Positions 8,135 to 16,001 are shown, counted from the first letter of the stretch. The stretch is DNA of 35,417 nt from Dactylosporangium sucinum (GCF_014647515.1 NZ_BMPI01000028.1:102602-138018), one strand, 5' to 3'. The notes: a model not told the origin generated them from the sequence alone. A program made the numbers and translations.

Positions 8135-9748
8135 TCAGCCCCGGCTCAGTTCCTGGAACATCGCCCCACCGGTCGGCAGCGCGACGAAGCCCTTCAGGTC
8201 CTTCGCGACGCCGGCCAGGTCTGGCACCTCGACGAGCGAGATGATCGGCTCGCCCTCGGCCACGACCTTCAGCGCCTGTCCCACGACCGCGTCCCGCTCG
8301 GCACCGGGCGCGAGGCCGAGCGCCTGCTGGGTGAGCCGGTCGAGCTCCGGATTGCTGTAGCCGCTCTTGTTCAAGGACGAGCCCTTGAACAGGTACAGGT
8401 ACAGCGCGAAGCCGATGTCCGGCTGCGACGGGCGCTCCGTGTAGAGGTAGGACTGCAGCTTCTTCGCGCTCACGGCACCCTCGAAGTCCGCGACCGAGGG
8501 AACGGCCTTGAGGGACGCCTTGACGCCGACCTTGGCCAGGTCCGCCTGAATCAGGCGGCCGAGGTTCTCGGCATACGGTCCGGGCCGCTCGGTGCTGAAG
8601 GACAGCTCGATGTCCAGCCCGTTGGGGTAGCCGGCCGCGGCGAGTTCCTGCTTCGCCAGCTCGGGGTCGTACTTGCCCAGCTCCGGCTGGTTGTCGAAGA
8701 GCACGCTCGACATCGGCGTGTAGGCGGGCTTGGCATACCCCTGGTAGATCGAGCTGACGATCGCGTCACGGTTGATCGCGTGGCTGATCGCGTGGCGCAC
8801 CTCGGGCTTGCCCAATGCCGGATCGGCCATGTTCACCGACAGGTTGTGCCGGTTGGAGTCGGGCTGCTTGGAAACCTTGGCACGCGAACTGGCATCGATC
8901 TTCTTCAGCTGATCGATCGGCGGCTCCGAGATCATGTCCACGTCACCCGACATCAGCAGCTGCGCACGCGACGACCCCTCGGGGACCGCCTTGAGCACGA
9001 TCTCCTTGAAGTACGGCTTCGTGTCGAAGTAGTTCGGGTTCTGCTCCAGGCGGACCTCCTGGCCGGGGTTGAACGACTTCAGCTGGTACGGGCCGAAGCC
9101 GGCGGTGTGGTCCTTGAGCCACTTGGCGGCCCACGGGTCGTCCGTCGTGGCGTGCTTCTTCACCTCGGTCGAGTCGAGGATGCCAAGGATCGGGTAGGCG
9201 AGGATGGACAGGCTCACCGCCGACGGCTTGTTCAGGCGGTACTTCAGCGTGTAGTCATCGACCTTCTCCCACGGCTTCTCCTTGTTGACGTTCGCCGTCG
9301 GGAGCAGGACGCCCGCCTGCAGGGACGTCGGGGTCGAGAGCATGCGCTGGAAGGAATAGATGACGTCGTCCGCCTTCAGCTCGTTGCCGTACTGGCTCTT
9401 GACGCCCTTACGGAGCTTGAAGGTGTATTCGGTGCCGGCGGCGTTGGCCTCGTAGGACTCCGCAAGCGAGAGCTTGAGGTCCTTGACGCCGATGATCTTG
9501 TCGCCACCCTTACTGGTGTCGTACTCCAGCAGCGTCGCCATGTAGGCGTCGGAGGTCATGACCCAGTTGAGCCCGGTGAAGACGTTCGGATCCAGCTGCG
9601 TCGGTGTGGTCGTCCAGGCAACACGCAGAGTATCCGAACCCGAGGCACCGCTCGGCGACGATGACCCGCCGCCGCTACAGCCAGCGACAGCGACGGCGAT
9701 GACCGAGATCGCCGCCACGCCGAGGCTGCGCACAGTCCCTGAACGCAT
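8135..9748 (-). CDS. Extracellular solute-binding lipoprotein, SBP family 5
   Basis: A 537-residue cargo-binding lipoprotein of the dipeptide/oligopeptide importer class. The signal peptide ends in the lipobox VAGC with Cys24 as the lipidation site, followed by a Ser/Gly-rich linker. The mature part has the family hallmarks RVAWTTTPTQLDPNVFTGLN, LAESYEANAAGTEYTFKLRKGVK and the middle KPEVRHAISHAINRDAIV. It would capture substrate outside the membrane and pass it to the two permeases. It is the first gene of the minus-strand unit, with GGAG 5 bases before the ATG and a candidate promoter at 9796-9825. Its neighbours (hydrolase, acyl-CoA ligase) suggest that the cargo is an acyl or carboxylate compound rather than a nutritional peptide. 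That is inference. Confidence 0.95.
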   Translation of the reverse strand: MRSGTVRSLGVAAISVIAVAVAGCSGGGSSSPSGASGSDTLRVAWTTTPTQLDPNVFTGLNWVMTSDAYMATLLEYDTSKGGDKIIGVKDLKLSLAESYEANAAGTEYTFKLRKGVKSQYGNELKADDVIYSFQRMLSTPTSLQAGVLLPTANVNKEKPWEKVDDYTLKYRLNKPSAVSLSILAYPILGILDSTEVKKHATTDDPWAAKWLKDHTAGFGPYQLKSFNPGQEVRLEQNPNYFDTKPYFKEIVLKAVPEGSSRAQLLMSGDVDMISEPPIDQLKKIDASSRAKVSKQPDSNRHNLSVNMADPALGKPEVRHAISHAINRDAIVSSIYQGYAKPAYTPMSSVLFDNQPELGKYDPELAKQELAAAGYPNGLDIELSFSTERPGPYAENLGRLIQADLAKVGVKASLKAVPSVADFEGAVSAKKLQSYLYTERPSQPDIGFALYLYLFKGSSLNKSGYSNPELDRLTQQALGLAPGAERDAVVGQALKVVAEGEPIISLVEVPDLAGVAKDLKGFVALPTGGAMFQELSRG

Positions 9749-9795
9749 CTCAACTCCAAACTGTCAGCGCCGACCACGGGTCGGCAATACGTCTG

Positions 9796-9825
9796 ACATT
9801 AGGGTGACAGCGCTCACAGACGCAA
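9796..9825 (-). promoter_or_regulatory. Candidate promoter of the importer operon
   Basis: Read on the minus strand, TTGCGT (9825-9820) and TAATGT (9801-9796) are separated by 18 bases. This would place transcription start about 40 bases before the solute-binding-protein ATG. The -35 box matches the consensus only in its first half. The element is overlapped by CGTCTG (9790-9795) and CAGACG (9817-9822), a 6-bp inverted repeat that could bind a repressor. Confidence 0.4.
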
Positions 9826-9883
9826 TACCCACGGATCACGGTAGCGTTTCGACACACCACCCGAGCAGCCATGAATGCCCAGG

Positions 9884-9943
9884 CCCCGTGACGGGGAGGC
9901 GACGGTAGCGTACCGTTCCGGCAGCCGGTGACTGATTTATCAG
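9884..9943. promoter_or_regulatory. Cluster of palindromes in the divergent control region
   Basis: Three dyads lie between the solute-binding-protein and acyl-CoA dehydrogenase genes. They are CCCCGTGACGGGG (9884-9896), CGGTAGCGTACCG (9903-9915) and CTGATTTATCAG (9932-9943). The left part of the second, CGGTAGCGT, recurs at 9839-9847. GntR/FadR proteins often use short GT...AC dyads, and the middle palindrome has that look with a longer centre. These are candidate operators for the GntR regulator encoded at the end of the operon. No confident plus-strand -35/-10 pair was found. Confidence 0.4.
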
Positions 9944-9967
9944 ACGTTTGGATTCAGGGAGCTAGCG

Positions 9968-11134
9968 ATGCTGACGGCGGCGCCGTGGGACGAGCCCGAC
10001 GAGCTGACTGCAGTGCGCGGCATGGTCCAGCGGCTCCTCGGCCGCCACCTCCCCCTCGACCGAGCGCTCGAGCTCGACCGAACCGGCTCGTTCGACCGGG
10101 CCACCTGGGAGGCCCTGGGCGCGGCGGGGCTGCTCGGCCTCGGCGCCGACGAGGATGCCGGTGGCAGCGGCGGCACCGTGCGGGACGCGGTGGCCGTGAC
10201 CGAGGAGCTTGCCCGCGTGCTGCCCAGCCTCGCCGTCGACTACGTGCTCAGCGGCATGGCGATGCGGATGCTCACCGACACCGGCAGCGACCGGGCCCGC
10301 CGTTGGCTGCCGGACATCGCGTCCGGCCGGAGGATCTGCTCGTTCGGGCTGAGCGAGCCCGGTGTCGGCACCGACCTGCTGAACCTGGCGACGACGGCCC
10401 GTGAGGTCGACGGGCAGTGGGTGGTCAACGGCCGGAAGACCTGGATCTCCCTCGCCAGCGAGGCGGACGTGGTCTTCACGCTCGCGCGCACCGATCCCGC
10501 CGAGCCGGCCCACAAGTCCCGCGGCCTGAGCCTCATCGCGGTCCCGACCGACCAGGACGGCGTGACGATCCGGCGGGTCCACCTCGCCGGCATGCGTGCC
10601 GCCATCACATGCGAGGTCTTCCTGGACGACGCGTCAGCACCGCTGGACAACCTCGTGGGCACGCGCGGCCGCGCGATGTCGATCCTGGGCCGGACACTGG
10701 ACGTGGAGCGCGTCATGGCCGCCGCGATCAGCCTGGGTATCGGCCGTGCCGCGCTCGACCTCCATGTCGCCTACGCCGGCGAGCGCACCGCGTTCGGCAG
10801 GGCCATCGGCGCCTTTCAGGCCGTGGCGCACCCGGCGGCCGACTCGATCTGCGAGCTCTCGGCGGCGCGGGCGCTGGTGGACTCGACCGTGCGCATGATC
10901 GGCCGAGGCGAGCCGGCCCTTGCCCACTCGGCGATGGCCAAGCTCAACGCCGCGGAGGCCACGGCACGCATCGTGGACCGGGGCATGCGGGCCATGGGCG
11001 CGATGGGTCTCGCCGACGAGTCAGCGATGCAGATGTACTTCCGGGACGCCCGGCTGCAGCTGTTCAGCCCGGTCAGCAACGAGATGGTACGCAACGTCCT
11101 CACCGAGTCGATGGGCCTGCCGAGGAGCTACTAG
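9968..11134 (+). CDS. Acyl-CoA dehydrogenase family protein
   Basis: A 388-residue flavoenzyme of the acyl-CoA dehydrogenase family, which introduces a 2,3-double bond into an acyl-CoA using FAD. Family segments seen are FGLSEPGVGTDLLNLATTA (FAD/substrate contact), VNGRKTWISLASEADV, the arginine segment ERTAFGRAIGAFQAVAHPAAD and a C-terminal RAMGAMGLADESAMQMYFRDAR. The usual catalytic Glu of the late YEGTxQI motif is not present: the aligned stretch is SPVSNEM, with Pro368 in its place. E247 in LDVERVM could serve as base, as in the isovaleryl-CoA type. The ATG at 9968 has GGGAG 6 bases upstream. It starts a plus-strand unit divergent from the importer operon and overlaps the VOC gene. Confidence 0.92.
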   Translation: MLTAAPWDEPDELTAVRGMVQRLLGRHLPLDRALELDRTGSFDRATWEALGAAGLLGLGADEDAGGSGGTVRDAVAVTEELARVLPSLAVDYVLSGMAMRMLTDTGSDRARRWLPDIASGRRICSFGLSEPGVGTDLLNLATTAREVDGQWVVNGRKTWISLASEADVVFTLARTDPAEPAHKSRGLSLIAVPTDQDGVTIRRVHLAGMRAAITCEVFLDDASAPLDNLVGTRGRAMSILGRTLDVERVMAAAISLGIGRAALDLHVAYAGERTAFGRAIGAFQAVAHPAADSICELSAARALVDSTVRMIGRGEPALAHSAMAKLNAAEATARIVDRGMRAMGAMGLADESAMQMYFRDARLQLFSPVSNEMVRNVLTESMGLPRSY

Positions 11135-12078
11135 TGTTCGATGGCATCGACGCCGTCATCCTGCCGGCGCACGACATCACCGCGCTGCGGACGTTGTACG
11201 TCGAACTGTTCGGCTTCACCGAGATCGCGGAGACCGACGTCTCGGACCCGGCCTGGCAGCGGCTGTGGCACCTGCCCGCGGCGGCCACCCGGTCGGTGCT
11301 GCTCGGGAAGCCGGCGAGCGACGGCGGCTGGATCCGGCTGGTCGAGGCACCCGGGCTGCCCGCCCCCGCGCCGGCCGGGCGGCCGGACCGGGTCGGCGCC
11401 TACGCGTTGGACTTCTACCTCCGCGACCCCGCCGGCGTCGAGGCACGCATCGAGGCCGGCGGCTGGACGTTCCGCTCACCGGCCGTGCACTACGCCCTGC
11501 CCGGCACCGACATCCCGGTCCGCGAGCGCATGCTCGACCAGCCCGTCTCCGGTCTCCTGCACGCGATGGTGCAGTACCGCGCGCGGGGCACCCGATGCGT
11601 GATCGACCAGGATCCCGGCCTGGACGCCAGCGAGGTCGTGGCGGCGGTGTTCGTCACCGACCGGTTCGAGGAAGCCGTCACGTTCGCCACCGACGTGCTG
11701 GGTGGACACCTCTACTTCCGGGGCCGGTTCGACGGACCCGCGGTCGAGCGGATGCTCCACCTGAGTCCGGGGGAAGGCCTCGCCGCCGCGTTGTTCCGCG
11801 GCCCCGCGTCGCGCAACGCCCGTCTGGAGTTCGCCAAGGCGATCGGGTCCGGTGCGGCGACCGCCCCGCCGGACCCGGTGCCGCGGGTCATCGCCAGTTG
11901 CGCCGTGGACGACCTGGCGGCCCTTGCCGGCCGGCTCGCCGGCGGACGGCACGGTCCCACTACCGGCATCGTGACCATCGAGGGAGTACGGCGCCTCGGA
12001 CTCGCCTCGACGTACGGCGCGACGTTCGAGTTCCACGAGCGCGCTCATCCCGCTCCTGCTGCAGTCCCGGCGGCGTGA
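11134..12078 (+). CDS. Two-domain VOC (glyoxalase/dioxygenase superfamily) protein
   Basis: A 314-residue protein with two vicinal-oxygen-chelate modules. The first (about residues 1-130) begins IDAVILPAHDITALRTLYVELFGFTEI. The second (about 165-300) has AAVFVTDRFEEAVTFATDVLGGHLYFRG and ends GLASTYGATFEFHER. VOC proteins bind metals and act as glyoxalases, extradiol dioxygenases, epimerases or binding proteins, and the reaction here is not assignable. The start is GTG at 11134, sharing its G with the TAG stop of the dehydrogenase (TAGTG), with GAGGAG 6 bases before it. The long open frame upstream in this reading frame lies inside the dehydrogenase and is ignored. The last 11 residues (AHPAPAAVPAA) derive from DNA that reads as an Nramp transporter in another frame, so the natural C-terminus seems to have been replaced. 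Confidence 0.85.
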   Translation: MFDGIDAVILPAHDITALRTLYVELFGFTEIAETDVSDPAWQRLWHLPAAATRSVLLGKPASDGGWIRLVEAPGLPAPAPAGRPDRVGAYALDFYLRDPAGVEARIEAGGWTFRSPAVHYALPGTDIPVRERMLDQPVSGLLHAMVQYRARGTRCVIDQDPGLDASEVVAAVFVTDRFEEAVTFATDVLGGHLYFRGRFDGPAVERMLHLSPGEGLAAALFRGPASRNARLEFAKAIGSGAATAPPDPVPRVIASCAVDDLAALAGRLAGGRHGPTTGIVTIEGVRRLGLASTYGATFEFHERAHPAPAAVPAA

Positions 12079-12169
12079 CATCATGGGATCTTTCGTCAAC
12101 AACCGGGCCACCGGCGTGGCGGCCGCCGCGATCGCCGCCGTGATCATCCACGGCGCCCTCGCGGACTGA
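12041..12169 (+). pseudogene. Remnant of the 3' end of an Nramp-type metal transporter gene
   Basis: In the frame starting at 12041 the translation reads ALIPLLLQSRRRDIMG, then SFVNNRATG, then a hydrophobic AAAAIAAVII before a TGA at 12167. This closely resembles the last cytoplasmic loop and final helix of Mn/Fe Nramp (MntH-like) transporters (typical form LIPLL...RRxxMGxxVNRRxT followed by a hydrophobic helix). Nothing upstream in this frame is transporter-like, because it runs directly into the VOC coding region. The piece is therefore a decayed tail left by a deletion, and it overlaps the last codons of the VOC gene. A 28-codon ORF from the ATG at 12083 exists but is not likely to be a real gene. 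Confidence 0.55.
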
Positions 12170-12214
12170 CGGCCGGAGCGGCGGCGCAGCGGTGGGCCGA
12201 TCCAGGCCAGTACC

Positions 12215-12739
12215 CTACCGATCGCGCCGACGCGGGCGGCGAAGTGCCCGCCAGACGGCCCATCCGGTCAGCACGATCAGCACGGCGCCGACGACGGTGC
12301 GGAACCACCGGCTCAGGACCGCCTGGTCGTCGCCGGCCGGGACGGCGCGCGACGGGTTGCGCGGGTCGTACCGGATGTCGATCTGTGCGCCCTCGGCGAC
12401 GCGGATGTCGGAGGGCGGATCCTCGACGTCGGCGGTCACCTCGGCGCCGTCGCCGGTGGTGAACCGCACCCGGACCGACTCGCCGGTGCGGCTCCGGTCG
12501 ACCCGGAGGATCTCGGCGGTGGCCGGCACGCCGACGGCCCGCAGGTCGGCGTGCTCGCGGAAGCGCTCGATCCCGCTCTGCAGCATCGCCGCGCCGAGGA
12601 CGAACAGGACCACGATGGCGAGCCAGCCGACGATCCCGTACGGCTCCCGCAGGTCGGCTACGTGCGGGCGGGCCAGGCGCGGCGCGCGCTTGCCGCGGAG
12701 CCGCTGCCGCAGCCGCCGGCGTCCGCGCTTCGAGGCCAT
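12215..12739 (-). CDS. DUF3592-type membrane protein
   Basis: A 174-residue protein with two TM segments (GIVGWLAIVVLFVLGAAML near residue 35 and WFRTVVGAVLIVLTGWAVW near 155). They enclose an extracytoplasmic beta-rich domain of the DUF3592 type, recognised by GVPATAEILRV...VRVRFTTGDG...IDIRYDPRNPSRA. The N-terminus is strongly basic (MASKRGRRRLRQRLRGKR) and would stay in the cytoplasm. I take the ATG at 12739. The frame continues to 12808 through a strong hairpin and is not used. The function of the family is unknown. It lies downstream of a terminator-like hairpin and is likely a separate transcription unit. Confidence 0.75.
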   Translation of the reverse strand: MASKRGRRRLRQRLRGKRAPRLARPHVADLREPYGIVGWLAIVVLFVLGAAMLQSGIERFREHADLRAVGVPATAEILRVDRSRTGESVRVRFTTGDGAEVTADVEDPPSDIRVAEGAQIDIRYDPRNPSRAVPAGDDQAVLSRWFRTVVGAVLIVLTGWAVWRALRRPRRRDR

Positions 12740-12771
12740 GGCCGGCAGTATGACAGGCACGATCAAGTGCT

Positions 12772-12810
12772 GGATGCGGTACGGACCGTGACGGCGCCCG
12801 TACCGCATCC
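12772..12810. terminator. 13-bp perfect inverted repeat, terminator-like
   Basis: GGATGCGGTACGG (12772-12784) and its exact reverse complement (12798-12810) flank a 13-base loop. On the minus strand it lies about 17 bases after the stop of the membrane-protein gene ending at 12828 and before the DUF3592 start. That is the expected place for a terminator. There is no T-tract, as is common for actinobacterial hairpin terminators. Confidence 0.65.
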
Positions 12811-12827
12811 CGAAAGGCCGCGGCGGG

Positions 12828-13508
12828 TCAGTGTGGCCCCGGGGCTTTCAGCAGCGCACGCCCCACGGCGGCCAGGGCGACGGCCTGGCTGACGGCCCCG
12901 GCGACCTCGAACCACTCGGTGCCGGCGACCAGGCCGGTGATGTGCAGCGGTGCCCAGGCGCCCAGCGCGACGGCGACCCATGCGGCCACGGTACGGCTGC
13001 GGAACAGCGCCACGGCCAGCAGTACCGTTCCGACGAGATTTCCGAGGACGAAGAGCAGGAACACCCACAGCGCCGACGGGTCGGACTGGGCCTCGTCGAG
13101 CACCGCGGCGAAGCCGGCCGTCGAGCCGCCTTGGCGGGCCATGGCGAGCGTGACGAAGGTGCTCATGGCGATGCCGAAGTAGCAGATGTAGCCGCCCGCG
13201 GTGAGCGCCGCCGCGATGCCGGCGAGCCTGCCCCCGCGATCGCCGATGAGCCGCTTGACGCCGAGGACGGCGGGCACGATGAGCAGGCTGCCGACCATCG
13301 CCGCCAGGGCGGAGAGCCGGGTCGGCCCGGGATGGGCGGCGGCGAGTGCCAGGGCGCCGGCCCCGTCGCCGTCGCTGCCGCCGTCCCGGGTGGACCAGGC
13401 GTACGCGGCGTTGGCGACCACGAATCCCCAGGGCGCGGTGAACAGTGCCGCCGCGAGCGCGGTCGCGCGGCGGGGCGTGGTGGTCGTGGATGTTGCGGTG
13501 TCGAGCAT
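12828..13508 (-). CDS. Hypothetical multi-span membrane protein
   Basis: A 226-residue protein with about six hydrophobic segments, for example ATALAAALFTAPWGFVVANA, LAAMVGSLLIVPAVLGV, IAAALTAGGYICYFGIAM, ALWVFLLFVLGNLVGTVLL and WVAVALGAWAPLHITGLVAG. No catalytic or transport motif is recognisable. The N-terminus is Thr-rich (MLDTATSTTTT). It is followed by a strong hairpin and preceded by a 117-residue membrane protein on the same strand, 39 bases away, so the two may form one small operon. Confidence 0.75.
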   Translation of the reverse strand: MLDTATSTTTTPRRATALAAALFTAPWGFVVANAAYAWSTRDGGSDGDGAGALALAAAHPGPTRLSALAAMVGSLLIVPAVLGVKRLIGDRGGRLAGIAAALTAGGYICYFGIAMSTFVTLAMARQGGSTAGFAAVLDEAQSDPSALWVFLLFVLGNLVGTVLLAVALFRSRTVAAWVAVALGAWAPLHITGLVAGTEWFEVAGAVSQAVALAAVGRALLKAPGPH

Positions 13509-13547
13509 GATCTTCTTCCAATCGGGTTGCCCGGCGGGGCCGGTGGT

Positions 13548-13901
13548 CTAGGCGGGGCGGGCGCGGAGGGCGGGAGCCACCAGGGCGACGCACAGCAGGG
13601 TGACGACGATCCCGGCCGCGGCGGCGACCCGGGCCGCGCCCGGCGTCGTGGCGACGAAGAACGCGGGCACGGCGGTCAGCGCGGAGAGCAGCCGGGTGAC
13701 GATGACGGTGACGGCGCCGGCCCGGGACCGGTTCGGCCATGCGAGCACGACACCGGCGACGGTGCCGATACCGAGCGCGGCGCCGATCACGAGCACCGCC
13801 ATGGGCGGCCCGTCGGCGCCGAGCGGCAGCGAGACGACATCGACGAGACCGAGCAGGCCGGACAGGACCAGGCCGACGGTGAGGGAGATTGACCGTTGCA
13901 T
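13548..13901 (-). CDS. Small hypothetical membrane protein
   Basis: A 117-residue protein made almost entirely of four hydrophobic helices: ISLTVGLVLSGLLGLVDVV, PMAVLVIGAALGIGTVAGVVL, TVIVTRLLSALTAVPAFFV and VAAAAGIVVTLLCVALVAPAL. The start is the ATG at 13901. The same frame stays open to 15017, but that part is antisense to the histidine kinase gene and has Arg/Glu-rich shadow composition. It is divergent from the two-component genes and shares a 108-base control region containing a large dyad (13938-13972). It could be a target of that system. Function unknown. Confidence 0.7.
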   Translation of the reverse strand: MQRSISLTVGLVLSGLLGLVDVVSLPLGADGPPMAVLVIGAALGIGTVAGVVLAWPNRSRAGAVTVIVTRLLSALTAVPAFFVATTPGAARVAAAAGIVVTLLCVALVAPALRARPA

Positions 13902-13937
13902 GGGCACAGCGTCCGGGTCGCGGCCGCGGATCGGATC

Positions 13938-13972
13938 CGTGCCAGCTCCCGGAAGATTTCCGTGCTGGCACG
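13938..13972. promoter_or_regulatory. Nested inverted repeats upstream of the two-component genes
   Basis: Outer 8-bp arms CGTGCCAG (13938-13945) and CTGGCACG (13965-13972) surround an inner perfect dyad CGGAA-GAT-TTCCG (13950-13962). The element lies between divergent genes, 37 bases before the histidine kinase ATG. It is a plausible binding site for the NarL-type regulator encoded downstream, or a stem-loop in a leader transcript. Confidence 0.45.
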
Positions 13973-14009
13973 TATTCGTGCCGCCGCCGGGCGCCGCTAC
14001 GGTGGGGCG

Positions 14010-16001
14010 ATGTACGGGAAGCGGCTGATCGCGTACCTCGCCGGGGCGGCGGTGCTCGCGTTGGCCGGGTTCGGGATCTACCTGGCGGCGATCGCCCGGG
14101 ACGGGTCCGCCACGGTGGAGCTGGCGGTCGGCGAAGTGCTGGGGCTCTCCTCCGTTCTCCTCGGCCTGACGGTCGCCACCCGCCGCCCCCGCAACGTGGT
14201 CGGCCTGCTGCTCGTCTGCACGGGCGCCGCCTTCGTCGGGGTCGCCGTCAGCGACCTGTACCCGGCCGCCCTCGCCGTCGACCCGCGCCTGCCGCTGGCG
14301 GCTGTCTACGTCGACCTGGCTCGTGGCGCCTGGATGCTGCTGTACGTGCCGCCGGCCCTGCTGTTCCTGCTCGTGCCGGAGGGCCGGGTGCCCGGACCGC
14401 GCTGGCGCTGGGTGGTCGCCGGGCTCCTGGTGGTGCCGGTGCTGTTCATCCTGGCGGCGGCCTTCGACCCGACCCCGGAGCCCCGGTATCCGGGCGTGCC
14501 CAAGGCGTTCCGCGCGTCGCCCGAGGTCCAGGGCGCCATCGAGACGTTCGCCTTCGCGTTGCTGCCGATCTTCCTCGGCCTGCTCGTCGCGTCGCTCGCG
14601 TCGATCATCGTGCGGTACCGCCGCACCGGCGGCGCCGTCGAGCGGGCCCAGCTCAAGTGGTTCGTGCTGGGGGCGAGCTTCCTGCCGATCACCCTCCTGC
14701 TGTGCTGGGCCGGCTATCTGGTGTTCGGCCGGCCCGAGCTCGGCCTCGCCGGACTGATCGCGACCTACCTCGCGATCCCGGCGTCGACCACGATCGCCCT
14801 GCTCAAGCACGACCTGTACGACGTCGATCGGGCACTGAGCGCGACGGCGACCTATGCCCTCGCGACGGCGATGCTGCTGGCCTTCTACACGGCGGCGTCG
14901 TTCGTGGTCGGTCTCGGCGCGGGCCGTGGCTCGCCGGTGGCCGCCGCGGCCGCGACCGCGGTCTGCGCCGCCGCGCTCGCGCCGATGCGCAACCGCCTGC
15001 AGCGCTTCGTCGACCACCGGCTCTACCCGGCCCGGGAGGCGGCCATCGCCGCGATCGAGGAGCTGCGCCAGCGGACCGACGCGGGCAGCGCCCGGCCCGA
15101 GCAGCTGGAGAGCGTCCTGCGCACGGCCCTGCGCGATCCGAGCCTGCGGGTCGGCTACCGGCTGCCCGGGTCGGCCGCGATGCTCGACACGGCGGGGCGG
15201 CCGGTGGAGCCGGACCGGGCCCCGTCCGGGCGGTCGGCCGCGGTGCGGCTGGGCGGCAACGAGATCGGCGTCGTCGCGGCGAGCGGCGGGGCGAGCCGGG
15301 AACTACTCCGCGAGGTGGCCTCGGCCAGCTCACTGCTGGTCGAGGTCGTCCGCCTGCGGGCGGAGCTGGCCTCGGCGCTGGGGGCGGTGGAGGCCAGCCG
15401 GGCCCGGCTGCTGACCGCGGGGTACGAGGAGCGGCGCCGGCTGGAGCGGGACCTCCACGACGGCGCCCAGCAACGGCTCGTCGCGCTCGGCATGCGCCTT
15501 CGGCTGGCCCAGCGCCACCTCGACGACGGCACGGTCGACGTCGACCGCCTGCTCGACCAGTCGGTGGCCGAGCTCGGCGACGCCGTCGCGCAGCTGCGGC
15601 AGATCGCGCACGGGCTGCGGCCGAGCAGCCTCGACGACGGGCTGGACCGCGCGCTCGGCGCGATGGTGAGCCAGATGCCGATCCCGGTGACGCTGGAGCT
15701 GCGCACGGCCGACCCGATCCCCGACGACCTGGCGACGACGGCCTACTACGTGGTCACCGAGGCGGCGACGAATGCCGTCAAGCACGCGCAGCCCACCACG
15801 ATCGGCGTCACGGTGTGCCGCGACGCGGGACGGCTGACCGTCCGGGTGCGTGACGACGGCTCCGGTGGCGCGGTCGTCCGCCCCGGATCCGGCCTGGGTG
15901 GTCTCGCCGACCGGGTCGCCGCGGCCGGCGGCCGGTTGCGGGTCGTGAGCCCCGTTGCCGGAGGTACCACGGTGGAGGCGGTGCTGCCGTGCGAATCGTG
16001 A
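14010..16001 (+). CDS. Membrane sensor histidine kinase, NarL-partner (HisKA_3) class
   Basis: A 663-residue sensor kinase. The N-terminal 325 residues hold about eight TM helices, with an extracytoplasmic loop near residues 85-105 and little soluble sensor domain outside. A linker of about 130 residues (roughly 335-465) includes GAF-like beta strands (RVGYRLPG, AAVRLGGNEIGVVAA). The dimerisation/phosphoacceptor segment is ERRRLERDLHDGAQQRL with His483. The ATPase domain follows with YYVVTEAATNAVKHAQ (N box) and VRVRDDGSGG...GSGLGGLADRV (G boxes). I use the ATG at 14010, preceded by GGTGGGG. The in-frame extension to 13896 would cover the control region. It overlaps the response regulator gene by 13 bases, so they act as a pair. 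Confidence 0.92.
   Translation: MYGKRLIAYLAGAAVLALAGFGIYLAAIARDGSATVELAVGEVLGLSSVLLGLTVATRRPRNVVGLLLVCTGAAFVGVAVSDLYPAALAVDPRLPLAAVYVDLARGAWMLLYVPPALLFLLVPEGRVPGPRWRWVVAGLLVVPVLFILAAAFDPTPEPRYPGVPKAFRASPEVQGAIETFAFALLPIFLGLLVASLASIIVRYRRTGGAVERAQLKWFVLGASFLPITLLLCWAGYLVFGRPELGLAGLIATYLAIPASTTIALLKHDLYDVDRALSATATYALATAMLLAFYTAASFVVGLGAGRGSPVAAAAATAVCAAALAPMRNRLQRFVDHRLYPAREAAIAAIEELRQRTDAGSARPEQLESVLRTALRDPSLRVGYRLPGSAAMLDTAGRPVEPDRAPSGRSAAVRLGGNEIGVVAASGGASRELLREVASASSLLVEVVRLRAELASALGAVEASRARLLTAGYEERRRLERDLHDGAQQRLVALGMRLRLAQRHLDDGTVDVDRLLDQSVAELGDAVAQLRQIAHGLRPSSLDDGLDRALGAMVSQMPIPVTLELRTADPIPDDLATTAYYVVTEAATNAVKHAQPTTIGVTVCRDAGRLTVRVRDDGSGGAVVRPGSGLGGLADRVAAAGGRLRVVSPVAGGTTVEAVLPCES

Noticed and set aside
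12083..12169. Independent 28-codon gene
   Set aside because: It has no ribosome site and reads as the middle of an Nramp C-terminus, so it is better explained as a remnant.
13902..15017. N-terminal extension of the small membrane protein frame
   Set aside because: Antisense to the histidine kinase gene, with charged low-complexity sequence unlike the membrane domain.
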